Shown: positions 44,092 through 53,836 of the stretch, piece after piece
How positions within the stretch are numbered: position 1 is the stretch's first letter
How the letters are laid out: each line of letters opens with the position of its first letter
From: Pseudogemmobacter hezensis
GTDB taxonomy: Bacteria > Pseudomonadota > Alphaproteobacteria > Rhodobacterales > Rhodobacteraceae
DNA length: 64,000 bases
Reading direction: 5' to 3'
Assembly (NCBI RefSeq): GCF_013155295.1
Contig: NZ_JABJXT010000007.1
Span: forward strand, 168,046-232,045
Position numbers and translations under genes: made by a program
Notes under the pieces: generated by a model
Database searches by the model: none
The model's input: only the letters and a program-made list of their open reading frames with translations
Told to the model about the DNA's origin: nothing

Positions 44092-44505
44092 TCAGAAGGG
44101 TTTCACCACCACCGCCCAGAGGATGGCGATGACGGCAATCACACTGGCCTCATTGAAGATGCGCAGGAAGAGGTCGCTTTCGCGGAACTCACCTTTGCGG
44201 GCCCGCAGCACCATCCGCCCCGTCCAGAGGTAATGGATCACCAGGATCACCACCAGCGTCAGCTTCAGATGCAGCCAGGGATCAAACCCCCACCAGCCAA
44301 AGGCCAGCCACAGCCCGGTGGCAATGGCGATCACCATCAGCCCGGCAGAAAAGCGGTAAAGCCGCAGCGTCAGATCGCCGAGCGGGCCGAACTCACCCAG
44401 CTTTGCCCATTCGCGCTTCCAGTAGATCAGCGCGCGGGGCACCGCGAAAATTGAGGTCATCCAGCCCATTACGGCAAGGATATGTATGATTTTTATCCAG
44501 TCCAT
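44092..44505 (-). CDS. HemJ/CopD-family membrane protein
   Basis: A start at 44505 (MDWIKIIHILAVMGWMTS) gives 137 residues with four membrane helices. Conserved His residues in KIIHILAV and WLHLKLTLVVILVIHYLW, and GRMVLRARKGEF, fit the HemJ (protoporphyrinogen oxidase) or CopD-like family. HemJ oxidises protoporphyrinogen IX; some residues (SIFAVPRALIYW in place of the usual GLFYLPRLFVYH type) are atypical, so the enzyme call is cautious. It is linked to the DUF599 gene. Confidence 0.7.
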   Translation of the reverse strand: MDWIKIIHILAVMGWMTSIFAVPRALIYWKREWAKLGEFGPLGDLTLRLYRFSAGLMVIAIATGLWLAFGWWGFDPWLHLKLTLVVILVIHYLWTGRMVLRARKGEFRESDLFLRIFNEASVIAVIAILWAVVVKPF

Positions 44506-44574
44506 CGCCTTTGGTGACAGCAAACGCCCCCCCCCTTCAAGAGGGAAAACTGCGCCCCGCCTTCAATACTCGCC

Positions 44575-45501
44575 TCAATAGCCGCGATTGCGGTCAACCA
44601 GATGCAGCAAAGGCAGGCCGGCCTCTGATCGGCGGATGTTTTCCGCCACCACATCCGAGGCCGTCATCGCCCGCGTATCGGCGGCGATATGGGGGGTGAT
44701 GGTGACGCGCGGATGGGCCCAGAAGGGGTGATCCTGGGGCAGGGGCTCGATGCGAAACACATCCAGCGTCGCATGTGAGATCTGACCGCTGTCCAGCGCC
44801 GCCAGGAGCGCCTGATCGTCGATCAGGGGCCCGCGCCCCGGGTTGATGATCACCGCACCCGGGGCGGTCAGCGCCAGCGTCTGCGCGCTCAGGATGTCAT
44901 GCGTCTGCGGTGTGTTTGGCAAAAGGGTCACCACGATCTGCGCCCCCGCCAGCGCCGGGGCCAGCCCCTCGGGGCCGTGATGGCTGGCGATGCCCTCGAT
45001 GGATTTTTCGCTGCGCCCCCAGGTCTTGACCGGGAAGTTCAGCGCCTGCAGGGCACGTGCACAGGCCAGACCCAGCTCGCCATTCCCGAGGAAGGTGACC
45101 GGGCGCTGGCGGGCCAGCGGTGGGCAGGTCGGATCCCAGATATGGCCGGGGTTCAGGATATGGCGGTCCATCCCCAGATGGTGGCGCAGCACATGGCCCG
45201 TCACATATTCGACCATGCTCTCGGTCAGCCCATGATCGACCATCCGCGTCAGCGGCTGCGTCAGGCTTTGATTGCCGACGATCCGCTCAACCCCCGCCCA
45301 AAGCGACATCACCGCTTTCGCGCGGGTAAAGGGCGCGAAATCCTGCAGGAGCGAGGAGGGCGCATAGAGGATGTAGTCAATCGAGGCGGGCTCGGGCGCC
45401 TCGGTGACGATTTCGGCCTCAATCCCGGCGGCTTTCAGGGCTGCGGGAAGGAAGGGCTGGTATTCGGCCCAGCCGGGCGCAGAGAAAAAGATGCGGATCA
45501 T
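44575..45501 (-). CDS. ghrA: Glyoxylate/hydroxypyruvate reductase A-type 2-hydroxyacid dehydrogenase
   Basis: The 308-residue D-2-hydroxyacid dehydrogenase has an NAD(P) fold FLGNGELGLACARAL (one Gly replaced by Glu in the usual GxGxxG), then VVTLLPNTPQTHDIL, the Arg region INPGRGPLIDD, Glu in RIEPLPQDHPFWAHP and catalytic His in ITPHIAADTRA. This is the GhrA pattern: NADPH reduction of glyoxylate and hydroxypyruvate. It follows rodA by 85 bp on the same strand and may be at the end of the mre operon. Confidence 0.88.
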   Translation of the reverse strand: MIRIFFSAPGWAEYQPFLPAALKAAGIEAEIVTEAPEPASIDYILYAPSSLLQDFAPFTRAKAVMSLWAGVERIVGNQSLTQPLTRMVDHGLTESMVEYVTGHVLRHHLGMDRHILNPGHIWDPTCPPLARQRPVTFLGNGELGLACARALQALNFPVKTWGRSEKSIEGIASHHGPEGLAPALAGAQIVVTLLPNTPQTHDILSAQTLALTAPGAVIINPGRGPLIDDQALLAALDSGQISHATLDVFRIEPLPQDHPFWAHPRVTITPHIAADTRAMTASDVVAENIRRSEAGLPLLHLVDRNRGY

Positions 45502-45586
45502 GGCGCGCAGGCTGCGGGCTCTGGCGCCGATTGTCCAGAGGGCAAAGGCCCGGAATCGGGCGCAGTGCGGTCTGGCGGATCATCGC

Positions 45587-46726
45587 TCAGCGCGGGCGGT
45601 GCACATGGGCGCTTTGCATCAGGCCAAAGCCCGCCAGGATCACCAGCATCGCCGAGCCGCCATAAGACATCAGCGGCAAAGGCACCCCCACGACAGGGGC
45701 CATCCCCATCACCATCGACAGATTGACCGCGATATAGAAGAAGAAATTCGCCGCCACCCCGATGATCAGCAGTGACGAGAAGCGATCCCGGTTTTGCAGC
45801 GCCGAGATCAGGCAAAAGCCGATGATCAGCGCGTAAAGGATCAAAAGCGAGAAGGCGCCCACAAAGCCGAATTCCTCAGCCAGGGTCGAGAAGATGAAGT
45901 CGGTCTGTTTCTCGGGCAGATAGTTCAGCCGCGACTGGGTGCCCTGCATGAAGCCCTTGCCCGACCAGCCGCCGGAACCAAGCGCGATCTTGGCCTGGAT
46001 GATGTTATAGCCCGCGCCCAGCGGGTCTGCGGTCGGGTCCAGGAAGGTGTCGATCCGGCGGAACTGATAGTCATGCAACAGCTGCCAGTCGGTGCCGCGA
46101 CTTTGGAAAATCGCCACCACGGTGCCCACCACGCCCGCGATCACCACGGCGAAATACCAATAGCTGACGCCCGCCGCGAACATCACCGCAGCCCCCGCCA
46201 TCAACAGCATCAGCGAGGTGCCAAGGTTCGGCTGCATCAGCACCAGCACTGTTGGCGCACAGGTCAGAAACACCGGAACCAGCACCCAGAACGGGCGCGA
46301 GACCTTGCGGATATCCAGCCAGTCGTAATAGGCGGCCAGCATCAGAACCAGCGAAAACTTCATCATTTCTGATGGTTGCAGCCGCAACGGTCCGATGTCG
46401 ATCCAGCGCTGCGCCCCCATGCCGATGACGCCGTAAAGATCAACGATGATCAAAAGCACAAAGGATGTCAGATAGGCGATCCCCGCCATCGAGCGCCAGA
46501 ACCAGGCAGGCACCATCGCCACCATGAACATCAGCACCATGCCAGCCGCGAAAACCTGGGCCTGCCGCCGCGCCCAGAGGTCGAAATTGCCCCCCGCCAC
46601 TGACCACAGCATCAGGATCCCGACCGAGGCGACGGCGGTGACCAGCACGATCACCTGCCAGTTCAGGTAAAGCACCTTGCGGATGCCGGTCGGCACATGT
46701 TTCAGGCGGTTCTCGTAAAATGCCAT
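45587..46726 (-). CDS. rodA: Peptidoglycan glycosyltransferase RodA
   Basis: This 379-residue SEDS protein has about ten membrane helices. Family motifs are WIDIGPLRLQPSEMMKFSLV, LTCAPTVLVLMQPNLGTSLM, ALGSGGWSGKGFMQGTQSRL and FIFSTLAEEFGFVG, with the C-terminal LPLMSYGGSAMLVILAGFGL. RodA polymerises glycan strands with PBP2 in the elongasome. It is 10 bp after mrdA. Confidence 0.97.
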   Translation of the reverse strand: MAFYENRLKHVPTGIRKVLYLNWQVIVLVTAVASVGILMLWSVAGGNFDLWARRQAQVFAAGMVLMFMVAMVPAWFWRSMAGIAYLTSFVLLIIVDLYGVIGMGAQRWIDIGPLRLQPSEMMKFSLVLMLAAYYDWLDIRKVSRPFWVLVPVFLTCAPTVLVLMQPNLGTSLMLLMAGAAVMFAAGVSYWYFAVVIAGVVGTVVAIFQSRGTDWQLLHDYQFRRIDTFLDPTADPLGAGYNIIQAKIALGSGGWSGKGFMQGTQSRLNYLPEKQTDFIFSTLAEEFGFVGAFSLLILYALIIGFCLISALQNRDRFSSLLIIGVAANFFFYIAVNLSMVMGMAPVVGVPLPLMSYGGSAMLVILAGFGLMQSAHVHRPR

Positions 46727-46736
46727 GGCTTGGGCC

Positions 46737-48683
46737 TCAGGCCTGATCGGTGGTGGTGATGGCCCCGGTCTCGGGGTCGCGCAGTTTCAGGTCTTTCAGC
46801 ATCGACTCGATCCGGCCGTGCTGGTCTTTGGGATAGGCGGCCAGTGGCGGGCGGCCTCCGGTCAGAGCCGCCAGGATCACGTCGCGCGCAATAGGGGCAG
46901 CCGCAGTCGAGCCACCGCTGCCATGTTCGACGATCACCGACACCGCATAGCGCGGATTGTCATAGGGCGCATAGCCGACATAAAGCGCGTGGTCGCGCCG
47001 GTTCCAGGGCAGCTGATCGTTGCGGATCACGCCGCGCGCCCGCTCGGCTGCGCTGATATTGCGGACCTGGCTGGTGCCGGTCTTGCCTGCCAGCACCATG
47101 GTCGGATCGACGATCCGGTTGGTGCGTGCGGTGCCGCCCTGGCTGTTGACCACATCCCACATGCCCTGGCGCATCGCGGCCAGATGGCGCTCTTCAAGGC
47201 CCAGAGGCGGGGCCTCGGGGATCGGCACCTCTTTGCCGTCGATCATCCGCACCAGACGCGGCTCGACCGCCCGCCCCGAGGCGATCCGCGCCGTCATTAC
47301 CGCCAGCTGCATCGGCGAGGCCAGCACATAGCCCTGACCGATCGAGGCATTGATCGTGTCGCCGATCCGCCAGTCCTGGTCATAGCGGCCTTTTTTCCAG
47401 GCGCGATCGGGCATGATCCCGTCGGTGATCGCCGACATCGGCAGATCATGGCGCACGCCAAGACCCAGCTTGCGGCCCATCTCGGCCATTTTGTCGATGC
47501 CCACCTTCTGCGCGATGTCGTAATAATAGACGTCGCAGCTTTTTTGCAGGCTTTGGGTCAGGGAAAGCGTGCCATGACCGCCGCGCGAATGGCAGTGGAA
47601 CCGCCTGCCGCCATATTCCAGATAGCCAGGGCAGCGCACCTTATAGCCCAGATCAATCGAGCCCGCCTCCAGCGCCGCCAGCGCGGTGACCATTTTGAAG
47701 GTCGAGCCCGGCGGATAGGCCCCCGAGACCGCCTTATTGGCCAGCGGCCGGTGATCATTGCCGGTCAGGTTGGCGTAATCGGTATGGCTGATGCCCCGCA
47801 CGAAAAGGTTCGGGTTGAAAGACGGCGCCGAGGCGCAACACAAGAGATCGCCATTCCTCACGTCCATCACCACGACGGCGGCGCTTTCCTCGCCCAGACG
47901 CGCCTGGGCAAAATTCTGCAGATCGGCGTCGATGGTCAGCCGGATATCGCCCCCCGAGGTGCCCTCCTGGCGGTCCAGCTCGCGCATCACGCGGCCAAAG
48001 GCGTTTTTCTCCACCCGCCGCGTGCCGGCGCGGCCGCGCAGGGTGTTTTCCATCCAGCGCTCGGTGCCGATCTTGCCGATCTGGAACTTGGGCAGGCGCA
48101 GGATCGGATCGGGGTCGTCCTGCTCGTCCAGATCCTTTTGCGACACCGCCCCCACATAGCCGACGACATGGGCGAAATCATAGCCGCGCGGATAGATCCT
48201 GGACAGGCCGACCTCGGGGATCACGCCGGGCAGAGCGGGCGCGTTGATCGCCACTTTGGAGAATTCCTCCCAGCTGAGGCGATCCTTGACCACCACCTCG
48301 ATATGGGCGGCGTTTTTCTTCACATCGGCCAGGGTCGCGTCCATCTCTTCGACGGTCATCGGGATCAGCCCGGCCAGCCGATGCATGACGCGGTCCACAT
48401 CGCCCGCATCCTCGCGGGTGATGACGACGCGGTAGTTCTGCTCGTTCCCGGCAATCAGCTTGCCATTGCGGTCCTGGATCAGCCCGCGACCAGGCGGGAT
48501 CAGCTCGACCGAGACGCGGTTTTCCTCGGCCAGAAGGCGGAACTCTTCGGCCTGGTCGATCTGCAGATAGCGCATCCTGGCGCCCAGAGCCGCGACCATC
48601 GCCGTCATCGCGCCGCCCATCAGCAGCCCGCGCCGCGTGATGGTGCGGGCGCTGTCCTCGACGTCTTTTTGCGTGCGTCTCAT
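46737..48683 (-). CDS. mrdA: Penicillin-binding protein 2
   Basis: This 648-residue class B PBP has one N-terminal anchor helix (about 18-40), a pedestal domain (GLSRIYPRGYDFAHVVGYVG), and a transpeptidase domain. The domain has nucleophile Ser327 in PPGSTFKM (Lys330), the second motif in SCDVYYYD and KTGTS near residue 540. It cross-links lateral-wall peptidoglycan together with RodA. It lies between mreD and rodA. Confidence 0.97.
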   Translation of the reverse strand: MRRTQKDVEDSARTITRRGLLMGGAMTAMVAALGARMRYLQIDQAEEFRLLAEENRVSVELIPPGRGLIQDRNGKLIAGNEQNYRVVITREDAGDVDRVMHRLAGLIPMTVEEMDATLADVKKNAAHIEVVVKDRLSWEEFSKVAINAPALPGVIPEVGLSRIYPRGYDFAHVVGYVGAVSQKDLDEQDDPDPILRLPKFQIGKIGTERWMENTLRGRAGTRRVEKNAFGRVMRELDRQEGTSGGDIRLTIDADLQNFAQARLGEESAAVVVMDVRNGDLLCCASAPSFNPNLFVRGISHTDYANLTGNDHRPLANKAVSGAYPPGSTFKMVTALAALEAGSIDLGYKVRCPGYLEYGGRRFHCHSRGGHGTLSLTQSLQKSCDVYYYDIAQKVGIDKMAEMGRKLGLGVRHDLPMSAITDGIMPDRAWKKGRYDQDWRIGDTINASIGQGYVLASPMQLAVMTARIASGRAVEPRLVRMIDGKEVPIPEAPPLGLEERHLAAMRQGMWDVVNSQGGTARTNRIVDPTMVLAGKTGTSQVRNISAAERARGVIRNDQLPWNRRDHALYVGYAPYDNPRYAVSVIVEHGSGGSTAAAPIARDVILAALTGGRPPLAAYPKDQHGRIESMLKDLKLRDPETGAITTTDQA

Positions 48684-48697
48684 GGTTGTGTCACCCG

Positions 48698-49237
48698 TTA
48701 CAAACGTCTGCCGTAGTCATCCACCTCGCCGGTGGCAGGCTTGCGCAGGTCGAAAAACAGCCGCGACAGCCCGACCACCACCGGATAGGCGACAATCGAC
48801 CACAGCACCTGGACCACCGCGAATCCAAAGGGCGGCAGATCGACCAGGGTTAAGGTAAGGATCAGCCGCTGCCCCAGCAACATGGCGATCATCAGACCCG
48901 AGACCACCAGCCATTCAACGGCGAAATTCAGCTCGCGCGTCATGGCGTGACGGGCGCGCAGGAATTCGGTCGCCATGATCACCAGCGCCGTCTCAAGGCC
49001 CGGCGGGCGCATCAGCAAAAGATCCTCGGTCAGGATCACCGGGGCCAGCAGCCAGACCGGCACGAAATCGGGGCGCCGCATCATCCAGGCAAAGATCAGG
49101 CACATCAGCAGATCTGGGCCAGGGAAGCGGCCCGTTACACCCTGCAGCGGCAAAAGCCGGGTAAAAAGCAGCAGGCAGGCCAGGCCCAGAAACAGCAGCC
49201 GGTAGCCCCAGGGGTCCATGCGCATCAGGCCGCTCAT
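48698..49237 (-). CDS. mreD: Rod-shape-determining protein MreD
   Basis: The 179-residue membrane protein has about five hydrophobic segments, with the MreD-like stretch PDLLMCLIFAWMMRRPDFVP and a downstream LLTEDLLLMRPPGLETAL-like region. Its start overlaps the mreC stop by 4 bp, and mrdA follows 14 bp later. Identification rests on topology, size and strict position in mreBCD. Confidence 0.93.
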   Translation of the reverse strand: MSGLMRMDPWGYRLLFLGLACLLLFTRLLPLQGVTGRFPGPDLLMCLIFAWMMRRPDFVPVWLLAPVILTEDLLLMRPPGLETALVIMATEFLRARHAMTRELNFAVEWLVVSGLMIAMLLGQRLILTLTLVDLPPFGFAVVQVLWSIVAYPVVVGLSRLFFDLRKPATGEVDDYGRRL

Positions 49238-50277
49238 TCGGCTGCCCCTGTGCCCTCTGCTGCAGCGGCGTCACCGCCCTCGGCATAGCCCGATCCGCTT
49301 TCGCCAATCTCGCCGCTGCCTGTCGCAGGCTGGCTGGCGGCCTCGGCCTCGGCATCGACCTCGGCCACCGGAACCGAGGGCAGGGGCGGCGCGACCAGCT
49401 GGCCGGGATCCAGGATCGGCTCAAGCTCATGGCTGCGCAGCACGCGCAGGAACTCCAGCCGCTGGAAATCCGCCGCCAGCACGGTGCGCAGGCGGCGGTC
49501 AGAGCCCATCGCCACCTGGCCGACCAGCAGCCCGGCCGGGAACACACCGCCATCGCCCGAGGTCACCACCCGGTCGCCCGGCCGCACCTCTTCGGTCGAT
49601 TCGATGAAATCCAGCAAAGGCAGCGCCGAATTGTCGCCCGAAAGCAGCGCCTTTTGCCCCGAGGGCTGGATCGTCACCGGAATCCGCGAGGTGGTATCGC
49701 TGACCAGGATCACCCGCGCCGTGCGGTTGCCAAGGCCAGAGATCCGCCCGACGAGGCCAATCCCGTCCATCGTCGCCCAACCATCACGAATGCCGTCGCG
49801 GGCGCCCACATTCAGGATCACCGACTGGCGGAACGGGCTGCCGCTGTCGGCCTGCACCACCCCGGTCACATGGGTCAGTTTCGGATCAAGGCGCACATGG
49901 TTCAGATCCAGCAGCCGGGCGTTCTTCTGCTCCAGCTGCAGGGCGACCTCTTTCCAGGCCTTCATCTGCTGCAGCTCGCGCTTCAGCTCCTGGTTTTGTT
50001 CATAGATGCGGGTATAGGACTGAAAATCTTCAAACATCGAGACGGTGCGGGTGACAGGCACCATCGCCCATTCCATATTCGGGATCACCGCATCGACCAG
50101 GGCCGCGCGAAAACGCTCGACCCGGGGGCTGTCGATGCGCCAGAGCACAAAGATCCCCAGCAGCAGGACCACCAGGATCGCAACCAGAAGCCGCCTGACC
50201 GGGCGGGAAAAATCCTCTGATCCGCTACGTTTTCCTGACACGCGCGCGCCCCGGTATTCCTGAAATGAATGCAGCAA
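49234..50277 (-). CDS. mreC: Rod-shape-determining protein MreC
   Basis: Up to 347 residues. One membrane helix (RLLVAILVVLLLGIFVLW), a coiled coil (EQNQELKRELQQMKAWKEVALQ region) and beta-barrel strands (VILNVGARDGIRDGWATMDG, GLVGRISGLGNRTARVILVS) define MreC. The C-terminal tail after about 290 is acidic, Ala/Gly-rich and likely disordered. The frame opens at TTG 50277; a GTG at 50241 (VSGKRSGSED) is an equally likely start. mreB lies upstream. Confidence 0.94.
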   Translation of the reverse strand: MLHSFQEYRGARVSGKRSGSEDFSRPVRRLLVAILVVLLLGIFVLWRIDSPRVERFRAALVDAVIPNMEWAMVPVTRTVSMFEDFQSYTRIYEQNQELKRELQQMKAWKEVALQLEQKNARLLDLNHVRLDPKLTHVTGVVQADSGSPFRQSVILNVGARDGIRDGWATMDGIGLVGRISGLGNRTARVILVSDTTSRIPVTIQPSGQKALLSGDNSALPLLDFIESTEEVRPGDRVVTSGDGGVFPAGLLVGQVAMGSDRRLRTVLAADFQRLEFLRVLRSHELEPILDPGQLVAPPLPSVPVAEVDAEAEAASQPATGSGEIGESGSGYAEGGDAAAAEGTGAAE

Positions 50278-50311
50278 ACGGATGGGGCTGGGCCCCCACT
50301 CATCTTCCCGC

Positions 50312-51777
<1,466 letters not shown>

Positions 51778-53355
51778 TCAGGGCGCGTCGGTATAGGTGA
51801 CCGATTTCACATCGTCATTCGGGGCCGATTTGGTGCGGCGCACGATCAGACGGTTCAGCGCGTTGATATAGGCTTTGACGCTGGCGACGATGGTATCGGT
51901 ATCGGCCGACATGCCGGTGACGATGCGCCCGTCCTCCTCCAGTCGCACCGAGACGGTGGCCTGGGCATCGGTGCCAGCGGTCACCGCCGCCACCTGATAG
52001 ACCTGCAGCCGCGCCTTATGCGGGAAGAGCTGCTTGATGCAGTTGAAAGCGGCATCGACCGGGCCGTCGCCCGTCGCGTCGATGTGATGGTCGGTGCCGT
52101 CAATCGTCAGCACCATATCGGCCTCTTGCGGGCCCTCGGTGCCGCAGATCACCCGCAGCTTTTTCAAAACCAGCGTGTCATGGGCGTCGAGCGTCTGCTC
52201 ATCGGCCACCAGCGCCAGGATGTCCTCGTCAAAGACCTCTTTCTTGCGATCCGCCAGCGCCTTGAAGCGCACGAAGACATCGTTCAGCTGATTGTCGGCC
52301 AGCTCGTAGCCCAGCTCTTTCAGCTTGGCCCGCAAGGCCGCGCGGCCCGAGTGCTTGCCCATGGCGATATTCTTGACCGTCAGGCCGATATGCTCGGGCT
52401 TCATGATCTCGAAGGTTTCGACGTTTTTCAAAACGCCGTCCTGGTGGATGCCGGATTCGTGGACGAAGGCGTTCTTGCCGACGATGGCCTTGTTCGGCTG
52501 CACCACAAAGCCCGAAACGGTCGAGACGCGGCGCGACAGATGCATGATCTTGGTCGTGTCGATGCCGGTCTGATAGGGCAGGATGTCATTCCTGACCCGC
52601 AGCGCCATGACCACCTCTTCCAGCGCGGTATTGCCGGCGCGTTCACCCAGGCCGTTGATCGTGCATTCGATCTGGCGGGCACCCGCCTCGACTGCGGCGA
52701 GGGAGTTCGCGGTCGCCATGCCCAGATCGTTGTGGCAGTGGGTGGCGAAGATGATCTCATCGGCGCCCGGCACACGCTCCAGCAGCATGCGGATGATCTT
52801 GGCCGATTCCATCGGATAGGTATAACCGACGGTATCGGGGATATTGATCGTGGTCGCCCCGGCTTTGATCGCAATCTCGACGACGCGGCAGAGGTAGTCT
52901 GGTTCCGTGCGCGTCGCATCCATCGGCGACCACTGGATATTGTCGCACAGATTGCGCGCATGGGTCACGGTCTGGTGGATACGCTCGGCCATCTGGTCCA
53001 TGTCCAGATTGGGGATGGCGCGGTGCAGCGGCGAGGTGCCGATAAAGGTGTGAATGCGCGGGGATTTCGCGTGTTTCACCGCCTCATAAGCGCGGTCGAT
53101 ATCTTTGAAGTTTGCCCGCGCCAGGCCGCAGATCGTTGAATTGCGGGCGTTTTTGGCGATTTCCGAGACGGCGGCGAAATCACCCTCAGAGGCGATCGGG
53201 AAGCCCGCTTCGATCACGTCGACGCCCATATCATCCAGCAGACCCGCGATTTCCAGCTTTTCCGCATGGGTCATGGTCGCGCCGGGCGACTGCTCGCCAT
53301 CGCGCAGGGTGGTGTCGAAAATCAGAACGCGGGGTTGTTCAGCAGCTTGTGCCAT
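51778..53355 (-). CDS. leuA: 2-isopropylmalate synthase
   Basis: The 525-residue type I LeuA condenses acetyl-CoA with 2-ketoisovalerate, the first step of leucine synthesis. The catalytic domain has FDTTLRDGEQSPGATM, the metal-binding HCHND (in FATHCHNDLGMATANS) and GLGERAGNTALEEV. The C-terminal leucine-binding regulatory domain begins near residue 390. A start at 53355 has AAGGAA upstream. A 29-residue leucine-rich leader peptide precedes it by about 140 bp, suggesting attenuation in addition to feedback inhibition. Confidence 0.98.
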   Translation of the reverse strand: MAQAAEQPRVLIFDTTLRDGEQSPGATMTHAEKLEIAGLLDDMGVDVIEAGFPIASEGDFAAVSEIAKNARNSTICGLARANFKDIDRAYEAVKHAKSPRIHTFIGTSPLHRAIPNLDMDQMAERIHQTVTHARNLCDNIQWSPMDATRTEPDYLCRVVEIAIKAGATTINIPDTVGYTYPMESAKIIRMLLERVPGADEIIFATHCHNDLGMATANSLAAVEAGARQIECTINGLGERAGNTALEEVVMALRVRNDILPYQTGIDTTKIMHLSRRVSTVSGFVVQPNKAIVGKNAFVHESGIHQDGVLKNVETFEIMKPEHIGLTVKNIAMGKHSGRAALRAKLKELGYELADNQLNDVFVRFKALADRKKEVFDEDILALVADEQTLDAHDTLVLKKLRVICGTEGPQEADMVLTIDGTDHHIDATGDGPVDAAFNCIKQLFPHKARLQVYQVAAVTAGTDAQATVSVRLEEDGRIVTGMSADTDTIVASVKAYINALNRLIVRRTKSAPNDDVKSVTYTDAP

Positions 53356-53379
53356 TGGGTATTCCTTGGTCTTTCGTCT

Positions 53380-53409
53380 CAGCCAGAGATCCTGGCAGCC
53401 AGAGATCTT
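53380..53409. repeat. Tandem repeat, 16 bp x about 2
   Basis: CAGCCAGAGATCCTGG at 53380-53395 is followed by CAGCCAGAGATC plus TT at 53396-53409. It lies 25 bp before the leuA ATG, in its leader RNA. Confidence 0.85.
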
Positions 53410-53416
53410 TACAGAC

Positions 53417-53497
53417 GGCCCGATATGCGAAGGCGGGCCAGTTTTCAGGCCGGGCGCTTGGTCACATCTGAGCGGTCGCGCCCGGAGGCCCGCTCAG
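53417..53497 (-). promoter_or_regulatory. leuA attenuator-like RNA region
   Basis: On the minus strand, CTGAGCGG (53490-53497, over the leader stop) can pair with CCGCTCAG (53468-53475). Alternatively CCGGGCGC (53478-53485) can pair with GCGCCCGG (53450-53457). The second pairing takes up the loop of the first, so the two are competing structures. A third 6-bp hairpin GGCCCG/CGGGCC (53417-53439) follows, but no U-run is seen, so the terminating step is unclear. Confidence 0.6.
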
Positions 53498-53583
53498 ACG
53501 AGGCTGAGAAGAAGAAGGCCACGGGGCAAGAGCGGGCAGGCGCCCGGCTGCGGCAGGATAATCTGATGCGAACCCGTGATCAT
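53494..53583 (-). CDS. leuL: leuA leader peptide (LeuL-type)
   Basis: A 29-codon ORF starts with ATG at 53581-53583 and ends with TGA at 53494-53496. It contains eight Leu codons, four of them consecutive (CTT CTT CTT CTC at 53506-53517), in the C-terminal RGLLLLSLV. Hairpins overlap its stop and the region down to leuA. There is no Shine-Dalgarno site, but a TATAGT -10-like hexamer ends 7 bp before the ATG, so the transcript should start at or near the AUG and be translated leaderless. Ribosome stalling at Leu codons would sense leucyl-tRNA. Confidence 0.72.
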   Translation of the reverse strand: MITGSHQIILPQPGACPLLPRGLLLLSLV

Positions 53584-53590
53584 GCCCGCG

Positions 53591-53618
53591 ACTATACGGA
53601 GGAATTGCCGCTTGAAAA
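53591..53618 (-). promoter_or_regulatory. Promoter of the leuL-leuA transcript
   Basis: On the minus strand TTTTCA (53613-53618) and TATAGT (53591-53596) are 16 bp apart. The -10 ends 7 bp before the leader ATG. Confidence 0.5.
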
Positions 53619-53747
53619 GGGCGGGGCGGCATTTTTTGCCGAAGGTGGCGCATTTTCTTAGGGCAGCAAAGCTGACGTTCTGGCCTGATTTTGCTGTGGA
53701 TTGGGGCAGGGGGCGGTGCTGGCCCCGATGATCAGAGCCGCAAACGC

Positions 53748-53783
53748 AGACGGCGCAGAGAGCTGCCAGCCTCTGCGCCGTCT
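53748..53783. terminator. Terminator hairpin downstream of the MORN gene
   Basis: A perfect 13-bp stem (AGACGGCGCAGAG at 53748-53760, complement 53771-53783) with a 10-nt loop lies about 50 bp past the MORN stop. No strong T-run follows on the minus strand. Confidence 0.6.
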
Positions 53784-53836
53784 CGGTGCTGTATCTGAGC
53801 CTGGGGCCTGAGGCCCTAGCGCCGGGAGGTGGGGCC

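Noticed and set aside
46725..48716. 663-codon plus-strand ORF opposite mrdA
   Set aside because: Antisense shadow of penicillin-binding protein 2, which has intact catalytic motifs on the minus strand.
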